DNA from: Sporosarcina sp. ACRSL
Lineage (GTDB): Bacteria; Bacillota; Bacilli; Bacillales_A; Planococcaceae
Assembly (NCBI RefSeq): GCF_022346605.1
Contig: NZ_JAKRNT010000002.1
Coordinates: forward strand, 248,001-312,000
Direction: 5' to 3'
DNA: 64,000 bases
Part shown: positions 52,281 through 59,115 of the stretch, piece after piece
Layout: each line of letters opens with the position of its first letter
How positions within the stretch are numbered: position 1 is the first letter of the stretch
The notes under the pieces: model-generated
Told to the model about the DNA's origin: nothing
Databases searched by the model: none
Seen by the model: the letters and a program-made list of their open reading frames with translations, nothing else
Made by a program: the position numbers and the translations under genes

Positions 52281-52288
52281 TTCACCAA

Positions 52289-52894
52289 TTATTTAAACCA
52301 TCCTTTTTCCTTGAACCGCGAAATGGCTTCGATCCGGTTGCCGACCTCGAGTTTTTCGAGGATGACGGAGATGTAGTTCCGTACGGTTCCTGGCGTTAAG
52401 TACAGCTCGCCGGCAATTTCCTTTGTTGTCTTCCCTTCGGCGACGAGCTCGAGCACTTGGCTTTCGCGGTCGGTGAGCGGGTTTTCGGTGTCGTCCTCGT
52501 ACGCGATGTCGACGAGCTCGGGTGCGTAGATCCGGCGTCCTTCCTGGATGGCATGGATGGAATTGACGAGTTCCTCGATTGGACTGTCTTTCAACAAGTA
52601 GCCGCGGACTTTGGCTTTCCGCGCACGCTCGAAATAACCGGCCCGCGCAAACGTCGTTAGTATGATGATTTTGCAGTCCATTCCGGCAAGCTCTTCCGCC
52701 GCATCCAATCCGGTCTTGACCGGCATTTCGATATCCATGATGCAAATGTCAGGGTTGTGCTCTTTCACGAGGCGGACGGCTTCCTCCCCGTTTCGCGCCA
52801 TCCCGACGACTTGCATATCGTCTTCCATATTCAAAAGGGAGCCTAATGCGCCTAACATCATTCCTTGGTCTTCTGCAATGACGATTCGAATCAT
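52289..52894 (-). CDS. desR: DesR cold-shock response regulator
   Basis: A 201-residue NarL/FixJ-type regulator. Receiver domain 1-120 with ED at 8-9, phospho-acceptor D54 (CIMD) and Lys near 104; LuxR-type helix-turn-helix about 140-195 (LTDRESQVLELVAEGKTTKE, RNYISVILEKL). In B. subtilis phospho-DesR activates des when membranes stiffen in the cold. It overlaps desK by four bases and follows the desaturase gene on the same strand, the same order as in B. subtilis. Confidence 0.93.
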   Translation of the reverse strand: MIRIVIAEDQGMMLGALGSLLNMEDDMQVVGMARNGEEAVRLVKEHNPDICIMDIEMPVKTGLDAAEELAGMDCKIIILTTFARAGYFERARKAKVRGYLLKDSPIEELVNSIHAIQEGRRIYAPELVDIAYEDDTENPLTDRESQVLELVAEGKTTKEIAGELYLTPGTVRNYISVILEKLEVGNRIEAISRFKEKGWFK

Positions 52895-54036
52895 GCTTTC
52901 CCCTCCTCTACTTGATGTGTAATGACGACCGGCATTCGGATTGTTAACGTCGTTCCATCTTCCTCATTAATGTCGAGTGTGCCGTTTACGAATTCAAGAC
53001 GTTCCCGCATCCCCTTCAAGCCCGTGCCGCCCGGTTTCCTATCCGCCATCCCTTTGCCGTTGTCATGGACGATGATCGAGACTTCCTCGTCCTTTTGCTT
53101 GAAAACAATATTGCAAACCGTAGCTTCGCTATGCTTCACGACATTCGTCACGGCCTCTTTCAGACACATGCCGAGCACGTTCTCAACGTTGGACGGAAGA
53201 TTGATTGCCGGGAGATCGGAGTCTCCTTCGATTCTCATTTCAATTTCAGCTGCTGCAAGGATTTGACGGGCGCGCATCATCTCATCCACGAGTCGAGTCG
53301 CACGCATATCCGCCACAAGCTCACGTACTTCCTTCAACGCTGTGCTTGCGGTTTGGCGGATGTCAATCAGCTCCCTCTCCGCCTCCTCAGGATTTTTCGA
53401 AATTAACCTTCGAGCCAAGTCGCTTTTCAGTCCGATCATCGATAATTTCTGTCCAAGCGTATCATGCAAGTCCCTTGCAATCCGTTCACGTTCTTCAAGC
53501 AACATCAACTCCGAAATGCGCTCCTTTGCATCCTCGAGCTGATCTTCGAGTTTTTCGCGCTTCCCTCGGTTATACAGATTAAATGGAAGGAGGATGACAC
53601 CAATCACCGTAATGATGATGAAATGAACTTGCGGTAAAAAGAGATTGATGTCCAAGAAAAAGCCCGTCACTATTGCGCTGACCGTGAAAAAGATATGTAA
53701 ACCGTACATAATGAAAAAGCCGACGGTCGAACGAATATTTCCAATAAAAAACGCCGTAAAAATCGATAGGTACACATAGCCGAACAGGAGTGTCATAACG
53801 ATATTGATGACGATTTCGAAGCTGATCCACATATAGACCAGGCCGCTTTTTGATCTCACTGAAAAGAAATAGGAGATGAAATAGAGCACTAATAACGCGA
53901 TGCCGACCGAAATGCCGATAGCGGACCATGAACGGAAGATGAAAAAGAACGGCAGCAAGCAAAAAATGACCCACGCATAAATACTGAGCCATGGATTTTT
54001 AGGAAAAATACTGTACCATTTTTGCATCGATTTCAC
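52891..54036 (-). CDS. desK: DesK thermosensor histidine kinase
   Basis: A 381-residue kinase that senses membrane thickness. It has five hydrophobic segments in residues about 10-155 in place of a soluble sensor, then a HisKA_3 domain with the phospho-His in ERIARDLHDTLGQKLS near 190, and a HATPase with DNGKGM and GGTGLKGMRERLE. The N-terminal Trp-Ser-rich first helix is typical of DesK. Start ATG has TCGATG-type upstream sequence. Forms an operon with desR; a terminator lies between it and des. Confidence 0.9.
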   Translation of the reverse strand: MKSMQKWYSIFPKNPWLSIYAWVIFCLLPFFFIFRSWSAIGISVGIALLVLYFISYFFSVRSKSGLVYMWISFEIVINIVMTLLFGYVYLSIFTAFFIGNIRSTVGFFIMYGLHIFFTVSAIVTGFFLDINLFLPQVHFIIITVIGVILLPFNLYNRGKREKLEDQLEDAKERISELMLLEERERIARDLHDTLGQKLSMIGLKSDLARRLISKNPEEAERELIDIRQTASTALKEVRELVADMRATRLVDEMMRARQILAAAEIEMRIEGDSDLPAINLPSNVENVLGMCLKEAVTNVVKHSEATVCNIVFKQKDEEVSIIVHDNGKGMADRKPGGTGLKGMRERLEFVNGTLDINEEDGTTLTIRMPVVITHQVEEGKA

Positions 54037-54057
54037 CGTCCTGTTCCTTCCATTATA

Positions 54058-54100
54058 TCAAAAAATTGAAACAGCCACCCCTACTGCAGGGCGGCCGTCT
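54058..54100 (-). terminator. Partial terminator between des and desK
   Basis: On the minus strand AACAGACGGCCGCCC pairs with GGGTGGCTGTT around TGCAGTA, followed by CAATTTTTTG. It may lower kinase-regulator expression relative to the desaturase. Confidence 0.6.
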
Positions 54101-54102
54101 GT

Positions 54103-55164
54103 TTATTTACTGTCAAAGCTTGTGCGCTTTGGTTTCAATTCATTCAAATCAATGGATCGCTTAGCGCGTTTAACGACGCTTTTCACTTCTTTGAATGTGA
54201 TGAACCGCTTGTTATCGGGATCATACAGTTTGTAACGTAGCGAATCTAAGCTCGTTTTGATGGTGATCGTCGTCGCCATTTGAAGCGGCGGGGTTGATTC
54301 ATGCGCAATTTCCAAGTTATAGTTCGGAACTCGCGGCGCCAAATGATGGACGTGGTGGAAGCCGATGTTGCCGGTCGCCCACTGAAGGACTTTCGGCAGT
54401 TTGTAATACGAGCTTCCTTCGACTGCTGCCTTCACATAATCCCACTCGGATTCCTCTTCGAAATAGGAGTCCTCAAATGTGTGCTGAATATAGAAAAGCC
54501 AGATGCCGAGTGCTGCCGCAACAAACATGATTGAACCTTGCACAATAAGGAATGCTTGCCAGCCGACGAGCCATGCCATAAATGCATAAAGGACGATGAT
54601 GGCCACATTCGTTAAATACGTATTCATCCGTTCCTTTTTCCGTGCATCCTTCCGGTTGATCCTGCCGTTAATAAGCACGAGATATAACGGTCCGAGCCCA
54701 AACATGACGAGAGGATTCCGGTAGCATCGATACATGAGCCGTTGCCAATTCGACGCTTCCATATATTCGTCGATTGTCATGACCCAAATATCGCCGACGC
54801 CGCGCTTGTCGAGATTAGAGCTCGTCGCATGGTGGATGGCGTGCTCACGCTTCCACTTTTCATACGGGAACAATGTGAGAATTCCTGTAATCGTTCCGAC
54901 GATGTCATTCGCTTTTTTATTTTTGAAGAATGAACCGTGTGTGCAGTCGTGGAAAATGATGAACGTCCGAACGACAAAGCCCGCTGTAATGATGGCAATC
55001 CCGAATGTTAGCCAAATGGAGATCGATAAACTTTGGTACGCCAAAAACCAGAGAAGAAATATAGGCGGAACCGTATTGACCAGTTGAATGATACTCTTTT
55101 TCAAGTCCGATTTGGCATAAGGTGCAACATTCTTGTGCAATTGCTTCGTTTTTTCTTTGCTCAT
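54103..55164 (-). CDS. des: Delta-5 acyl-lipid desaturase
   Basis: A 353-residue membrane desaturase (B. subtilis Des is 352) that introduces a cis double bond into membrane phospholipid acyl chains. The three His clusters binding the di-iron centre are HDCTHGS near residue 85, HAIHHATSS near 120 and HHVHHL near 290. About four membrane helices. The start at 55164 is fixed by GAGGAGGCG seven bases upstream. Followed by desK-desR, which should activate it in the cold. Confidence 0.94.
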   Translation of the reverse strand: MSKEKTKQLHKNVAPYAKSDLKKSIIQLVNTVPPIFLLWFLAYQSLSISIWLTFGIAIITAGFVVRTFIIFHDCTHGSFFKNKKANDIVGTITGILTLFPYEKWKREHAIHHATSSNLDKRGVGDIWVMTIDEYMEASNWQRLMYRCYRNPLVMFGLGPLYLVLINGRINRKDARKKERMNTYLTNVAIIVLYAFMAWLVGWQAFLIVQGSIMFVAAALGIWLFYIQHTFEDSYFEEESEWDYVKAAVEGSSYYKLPKVLQWATGNIGFHHVHHLAPRVPNYNLEIAHESTPPLQMATTITIKTSLDSLRYKLYDPDNKRFITFKEVKSVVKRAKRSIDLNELKPKRTSFDSK

Positions 55165-55230
55165 TGTAAACGCCTCCTCGATAAATTTCCTTATTTCCAT
55201 ACTAGACTGCTTACCCGTTTTGCAGAATAG

Positions 55231-55265
55231 ATGAACGTCATAACTTTTTATATGATAAGTGTCAT
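55231..55265 (-). promoter_or_regulatory. Candidate DesR operator upstream of des
   Basis: Two adjacent inverted repeats: ATGAACGTCAT at 55231-55241 and ATGATAAGTGTCAT at 55252-55265, 67-100 bases upstream of the des start. DesR binds paired sites in this interval in B. subtilis. Their palindromic form is direct evidence; DesR binding is inference. Confidence 0.5.
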
Positions 55266-55315
55266 TTATTGTGAAAGTGTTCACAAGGTGGAGGCTTTTT
55301 GTATGTGGGAGGCGA

Positions 55316-55664
55316 TGTTTTGGGCGAAGGGGCATCGATTTGATCGCGAGACGCTTCTATTCGGGCGCGAAACGCTTCACTTCGAGCGCGAGATGCTTCA
55401 CTTCGGGCGCGAGATGCTTCACTTCGAGCGCGAGATGCTTCACTTCGGGCGCGAGATGCTTCACTTCGGGCGCGAGATGCTTCACTTCGGGCGCGAGATG
55501 CTTCACTTCGGGCGCGAAACGCTCCACTTCGAGCGCGGGACGCTTCTCTTCGGGCGCGAGATGCTTCTCTTCGGGCGCGAGACGCTTCTCTTCGGGCGCG
55601 AGACGCTTCTCTTCGGGCGCGAGACGCTTCTCTTCGGGCGCGGCACGCTTCACTTTGAGCGCGT
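55316..55664 (+). repeat. Long array of ~21-bp GGGCGCGAGATGCTTCAC units
   Basis: About 16 consecutive 21-base units, consensus CTTCGGGCGCGAGATGCTTCA, with later units CTTCTCTTCGGGCGCG. It is the longest and most homogeneous array in the window and produces four overlapping long ORFs in different frames because 21 is a multiple of three. None of these has a ribosome site. It lies between ytxJ and the des promoter. Confidence 0.88.
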
Positions 55665-55665
55665 A

Positions 55666-55697
55666 AAAAAACAGGCACCCCTGTAGGAATGCCTGCA
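55666..55697 (-). terminator. Terminator after ytxJ
   Basis: On the minus strand GCAGGCA pairs with TGCCTG around a 12-base loop, followed by TTTTTTTAC. It lies at the edge of the long repeat array. Confidence 0.8.
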
Positions 55698-55702
55698 CAT
55701 CT

Positions 55703-56029
55703 TCATCCGTTAGCTTCGACGGCTGATTTAATATTCGATTGGTTGATATTGTGATGGCTTGTATGCCATACCGCTTCGCCGTCCTTCAACAGGAAAAGCT
55801 GCGGGCTTTCGTGACGGATGCCCAAGTCGCTCTCGACAGCGCTTGATAGCGGGCGGCTGTTTTGGACAACGAGATAATATTTTTGATAATCTGTTTCGAG
55901 CTTGTTGAACTCCTGGTACCCGGCTGCGCTGATCGGGCATGTTGAGCTATGCTTCATGAGGAAGACCGGCTCCGTTTTCGACTCATTCCGTACGGATTCC
56001 CATTCTTCCATTGAGTGGATCTCTTTCAT
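55703..56029 (-). CDS. ytxJ: YtxJ, bacillithiol-linked monothiol redox protein
   Basis: A 108-residue thioredoxin-fold protein of the YtxJ (DUF2847) family, called bacilliredoxin-like. The single redox Cys is in HSSTCPISAAGY near residue 31; the cis-Pro strand is ESPQLFLLKDGEAVW near 80. GGAGAG precedes the ATG. In other Bacillales it follows stress genes (ytxG-ytxH-ytxJ); here it stands alone. Function probably protection or repair of protein thiols with bacillithiol. Confidence 0.85.
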   Translation of the reverse strand: MKEIHSMEEWESVRNESKTEPVFLMKHSSTCPISAAGYQEFNKLETDYQKYYLVVQNSRPLSSAVESDLGIRHESPQLFLLKDGEAVWHTSHHNINQSNIKSAVEANG

Positions 56030-56088
56030 TTTATGTTCTCTCCTTTCAAAGAGCTATACTCATAGTATAGGCGGTCGATACGCCGACC

Positions 56089-56682
56089 TCAATTTCTTTG
56101 TTTCCTTCTATACCCTATTACAATACTGTGTAAATCTTTCCGATGAATAAATAAAAGAAAAGCGACAACAATGATAGCGGCAACCGTTTGCGGCCATTCT
56201 TTCGTCAATCCGAACAGAAAAAGGGGAGACAATCCCATGGCGCTCATCCCGACTAGCGTAAAGTTTTTTACGAATGGATAAAAAATGAGGAAAACGACGA
56301 CAAAGCAGGCAACGACTAGCGGATGGAATGCAAGCATCCCTCCGATAAACGTCGAAACTCCTTGACCGCCACGGAACTTATGGACGATCGGATAAATATG
56401 CCCCGCCATGACGACAAGAAGCGCTACAAGTTGAAGCCATTCCTCCAGCCCCATCCATTTAGCAATCAAGACGACAAGCGCGCCTTTCAGTGCATCCCCT
56501 AAAAACGTCAAGACGAACGCAGTCTTGCCAAACACCCTTCCCGCATTTCGTGCACCTGGATTCCCGCTTCCTGCTGAACGGATGTCATCACGATATAATA
56601 ATTTTCCGATCACCGTCGCTGTCAGCAAGTTGCCAACAGCATAGGCGCCGATCAGCAATATGACAATCTTTATGACGTCCAC
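56089..56682 (-). CDS. plsY: Acyl-phosphate:glycerol-3-phosphate acyltransferase PlsY
   Basis: A 197-residue membrane acyltransferase making lysophosphatidic acid. Three conserved motifs: GSGNPGARNAGR near residue 37, KGALVVLIAKW near 65 and GHIYPIVHKFRGGQGVS near 92 (phosphate and acyl-phosphate binding). Five hydrophobic segments. The short length and absence of a neighbouring parE suggest a second PlsY-like paralogue beside the main one. Confidence 0.88.
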   Translation of the reverse strand: MDVIKIVILLIGAYAVGNLLTATVIGKLLYRDDIRSAGSGNPGARNAGRVFGKTAFVLTFLGDALKGALVVLIAKWMGLEEWLQLVALLVVMAGHIYPIVHKFRGGQGVSTFIGGMLAFHPLVVACFVVVFLIFYPFVKNFTLVGMSAMGLSPLFLFGLTKEWPQTVAAIIVVAFLLFIHRKDLHSIVIGYRRKQRN

Positions 56683-56758
56683 TTCCCTTTTCTACTTTAC
56701 AATATGCAGCGCACTATCTTTTCCTGTACAATATTTCGCAATAGAGAGGATGATCGAA

Positions 56759-57418
56759 TTGAAGAATTCCACCATCCGCCCTTCCGTGGCCATTGGTTTA
56801 TGCATTTTATTCGGCGGTGCCTATGTTTTCATTGTACTTGCAATTATAAGCGGAATGACGTGGGGCTTTGACAAATCGGTCATCGATGCCATCCAAGGCT
56901 TGGAAGCTCCTTGGTTAACGTCAATCATGATTGCGTTCACCTTCATTGGCTCCACGAAAGTTGTCATGCTTCTTACGATTGCGATGACTATCCTTCTAGT
57001 TTGGAAATTCCGCGCCAGAAGCCAAGCCTATTTCTTTTTCTTCGTAATGGTCGGGACAATCATCGCGTTCCAAACATTGAAAGTAATTTATAAACGGGAC
57101 CGTCCCGAATTCCATCGACTCGCCGAAGCGGGCGGCTACAGCTTCCCGAGCGGTCATGCGATGATGGCCACTAGTCTCTACGCTTTACTCACTTATATGT
57201 TATGGCGACATATCCAATCGACGGCAGGCAGAATTGCCTTGTTGTCTTTCGCCATTTTCATGTTCGGCATGATCTCTTTAAGCCGCATTTATCTAGGTGT
57301 CCATTATCCGAGCGATATCCTCGGCGGACTGTTTGCAAGCGCATTTTGGGTCGCACTCACTACATTCCTGTTCGTCCAATTCCAAAAGAGAAAGGAACGC
57401 AGCCTCGTCCAAGACTGA
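56759..57418 (+). CDS. PAP2-family phosphatase (undecaprenyl pyrophosphatase or PgpB-like)
   Basis: A 219-residue membrane phosphatase with the tripartite signature: KVIYKRDRPEF near residue 120, FPSGHAMM near 140 and SRIYLGVHYPSDILGG near 185. Six hydrophobic segments. Substrates of relatives are undecaprenyl pyrophosphate, phosphatidylglycerophosphate or diacylglycerol pyrophosphate. The TTG at 56759 is taken as start with AGAGAGGATG upstream; ATG at 56750 is an alternative. It diverges from plsY, so both may act in phospholipid supply. Confidence 0.85.
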   Translation: MKNSTIRPSVAIGLCILFGGAYVFIVLAIISGMTWGFDKSVIDAIQGLEAPWLTSIMIAFTFIGSTKVVMLLTIAMTILLVWKFRARSQAYFFFFVMVGTIIAFQTLKVIYKRDRPEFHRLAEAGGYSFPSGHAMMATSLYALLTYMLWRHIQSTAGRIALLSFAIFMFGMISLSRIYLGVHYPSDILGGLFASAFWVALTTFLFVQFQKRKERSLVQD

Positions 57419-57429
57419 CGAGGCGCTTT

Positions 57430-57975
57430 TCATTCCCTAAACTTGGCCGCTTCCTCATCGGATAAAATACGTGGTTCTGAGAATCCCACTTGTATATATT
57501 CGGTGCGCTCATCCACTGAAACTCTGAAAATGTAAGCATCGCTTGTCTTTTCAATAGATTGAATGGTCGATTGCTTTTTATCATAATAGGACTTCACTTC
57601 CTTTTTCACCCAATACGGAACTTCTCCTGCCGGCAAACCTTGTTCCCCTTTCTGCTCTTCTTCCCATTGTTGCTTCGCTTTCGGGTCTAAACGAAAATAA
57701 ATCTTCTGCAAGGTATCAATGACTTCACCGAATCCGATGATCAACACCCCATAGAGGAAATGCGTTGCAATTATGCCGAAGAATGCCAACAAGGCAGGGC
57801 CTGTCATCCCGCCTGAGTGCTGCCAATCTCCCCATTCATTGAAATGGCCGCCCATTTGCGCCATCATCGACAATGAAAAGATTCCTTGAATAACACCCCA
57901 AATCATGACGGCAACCCCGGCAATTTTAATGATATAGCCTATTGTGTTTTGCTTCACGAACAAGTTGTTCAACAT
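57430..57975 (-). CDS. Membrane protein, 181 residues, unknown
   Basis: Two N-terminal hydrophobic segments (residues about 13-38 and 60-90) followed by a soluble C-terminal tail with YWVKKEVKSYYDKKQ and an FxISVDERTEYIQV beta segment. GGGAGAG precedes the ATG at 57975. No motif recognised; possibly a bYlxR- or DUF-type envelope protein. Convergent with the PAP2 gene. Confidence 0.55.
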   Translation of the reverse strand: MLNNLFVKQNTIGYIIKIAGVAVMIWGVIQGIFSLSMMAQMGGHFNEWGDWQHSGGMTGPALLAFFGIIATHFLYGVLIIGFGEVIDTLQKIYFRLDPKAKQQWEEEQKGEQGLPAGEVPYWVKKEVKSYYDKKQSTIQSIEKTSDAYIFRVSVDERTEYIQVGFSEPRILSDEEAAKFRE

Positions 57976-58054
57976 GACCACTCTCCCATTTATATTTCCA
58001 GTTATGTTGTGTACGATTGAGTGACTTGGATAGTTTCAAATGAGGAGGGTTAAC

Positions 58055-58381
58055 ATGAGTCCATTTACAGAAAGAGTTGTAAAGATTATTAAGGACATTC
58101 CTTCGGGGCGTGTCATGACATACGGCCAAGTCGCTGCGACTGCAGGAAATCCGCGTGGTGCAAGACAAGTTGTGAGAGTCCTCCATTCGATGAGCGCCAA
58201 ATACGATTTGCCCTGGCATCGGATTATCAATGCGCAGGGCGGCATTTCGACCCCCTCCGACCGTGAAGAAAAAGGCTTGCAACGGGAACTGCTAGAGGCG
58301 GAAGGTATCAAGTTCATGTCAAATGGGAAAGTGGATCTAGATGTCTATCGATGGTTTCCTGAAGAGGAATTCATGTGGTAA
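58055..58381 (+). CDS. Alkyltransferase-like protein (Atl), MGMT DNA-binding domain
   Basis: A 108-residue protein of the alkyltransferase-like (Atl) group. It resembles the C-terminal DNA-binding domain of O6-alkylguanine-DNA methyltransferase, but the alkyl-acceptor motif PCHR is replaced by PWHRII near residue 52, so it cannot accept an alkyl group and should only bind the lesion and recruit nucleotide-excision repair. Other features are the winged GNPRGARQVVRVLHS and AGFTYGQVAATAG-like MTYGQVAATAG. GAGGAGG precedes the ATG at 58055. Neighbour of an SOS-controlled gene. Confidence 0.88.
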   Translation: MSPFTERVVKIIKDIPSGRVMTYGQVAATAGNPRGARQVVRVLHSMSAKYDLPWHRIINAQGGISTPSDREEKGLQRELLEAEGIKFMSNGKVDLDVYRWFPEEEFMW

Positions 58382-58384
58382 AAT

Positions 58385-58606
58385 TCAAATCGCCTGTCGT
58401 TCGCGGCTGATGACACGTTGGACGGACAAGATCCGGTCTATTCTGAATGTCCGTTTTTCGTGGCGCAGATGGCAATACGCTGTAAATGAATCTACACCGA
58501 CTGCAAGAATGCGGATGCGTCTTTTTGTCAATGTCCCATCCGCCCGCATATAGATCATTACCGCCAAATCACGTCGTTCGCATATGTTGAGTAAAGCTTG
58601 TCGCAT
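58385..58606 (-). CDS. WYL-like small protein under LexA control, 73 residues
   Basis: A 73-residue basic protein with the strand pattern of a minimal WYL domain: YMRADGTLTKRRIRILAV, then GVDSFTAYCHLRHEKRTFRIDRILSV. WYL domains sense single-stranded nucleic acid or other nucleotide ligands in bacterial regulators. The start at 58606 is preferred, with GGAGATG nine bases upstream; earlier ATGs at 58615 and 58630 lie within or beside the LexA box. The gene is directly downstream of a SigmaA promoter with a LexA site at -4 to +10, so it is a strong candidate SOS gene. It converges with the Atl gene. Confidence 0.65.
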   Translation of the reverse strand: MRQALLNICERRDLAVMIYMRADGTLTKRRIRILAVGVDSFTAYCHLRHEKRTFRIDRILSVQRVISRERQAI

Positions 58607-58623
58607 AGCTCTCATCTCCGTTC

Positions 58624-58667
58624 GGAACATTTGTTCTCATTATATGCGAACAGCTGGATAAAAACAA
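58624..58667 (-). promoter_or_regulatory. LexA box and promoter of the WYL-like gene
   Basis: On the minus strand TTGTTT (58667-58662) and TATAAT (58644-58639) are 17 bases apart, and AGAACAAATGTTCC (58637-58624) follows the -10, matching 13 of 14 LexA consensus positions. The operator would cover the transcription start. It is also 60 bases upstream of mscL on the other strand. Confidence 0.7.
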
Positions 58668-58696
58668 CCATTTCAGATGAAAGAAGGTGAATAAAT

Positions 58697-59074
58697 ATGT
58701 GGAAAGATTTCAAGGAATTTGCATTCAAAGGGAACGTCCTTGACCTAGCGATTGCGGTCGTCATCGGAACAGCATTTGGAAATATTGTGTCATCACTCGT
58801 AGAAAACATTATTTCGCCGATCATCGTTGCGATCACTGGAAAGGTTGACGTGTCCACTCTTGATTTGCCAATCGGGGCGACTACTCTGAAATATGGCCTT
58901 TTCTTACAATCCATTATTGATTTTCTCATCATCGCCTTCTCGATCTTCCTATTCGTACGTTTATTAATGAAGTTCAAACGGAAAGAGGAGCCTGCAAAGG
59001 AAGAAGCACCTGCCATTGACGCAAAAGAGGAATTGTTGAAGGAAATCCGAGATTTATTGAAAGAAAAACAATAA
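58697..59074 (+). CDS. mscL: Large-conductance mechanosensitive channel MscL
   Basis: A 125-residue channel that opens under membrane tension to release solutes. N-terminal MWKDFKEFAFKGNVLDLAIAV, then GTAFGNIVSSLVENIISPI (first helix), a periplasmic loop with TLDLPIGATTLKYG, and a second helix about 70-98 followed by a charged cytoplasmic coiled-coil tail ending LLKEKQ. AGAAGG precedes the ATG. Confidence 0.95.
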   Translation: MWKDFKEFAFKGNVLDLAIAVVIGTAFGNIVSSLVENIISPIIVAITGKVDVSTLDLPIGATTLKYGLFLQSIIDFLIIAFSIFLFVRLLMKFKRKEEPAKEEAPAIDAKEELLKEIRDLLKEKQ

Positions 59075-59076
59075 CC

Positions 59077-59115
59077 ATAAAAAAATGCCAGCCCATAACA
59101 AGCCGGCATTTTTTT
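59077..59115 (+). terminator. Bidirectional terminator mscL/DUF2207
   Basis: AAAAAATGCCAGCC pairs with GCCGGCATTTTTTT between convergent genes; strong poly-A/T on both sides. Confidence 0.9.

Noticed and set aside
52087-52376. Plus-strand ORFs over the 52 kb array and desR end
   Set aside because: Generated by the 21-bp array and by reading opposite to desR.
55252-55265. LexA box near des
   Set aside because: ATGATAAGTGTCAT is an inverted repeat but lacks the GAAC/GTTC arms of a LexA site.
55231-55698. Several long ORFs on both strands (HFGREML, SGARCFT, EASRARR and EEKRLAP repeat proteins)
   Set aside because: They are produced by the 21-bp array, whose period keeps every frame open. None has a ribosome site and codon use follows the DNA repeat only.
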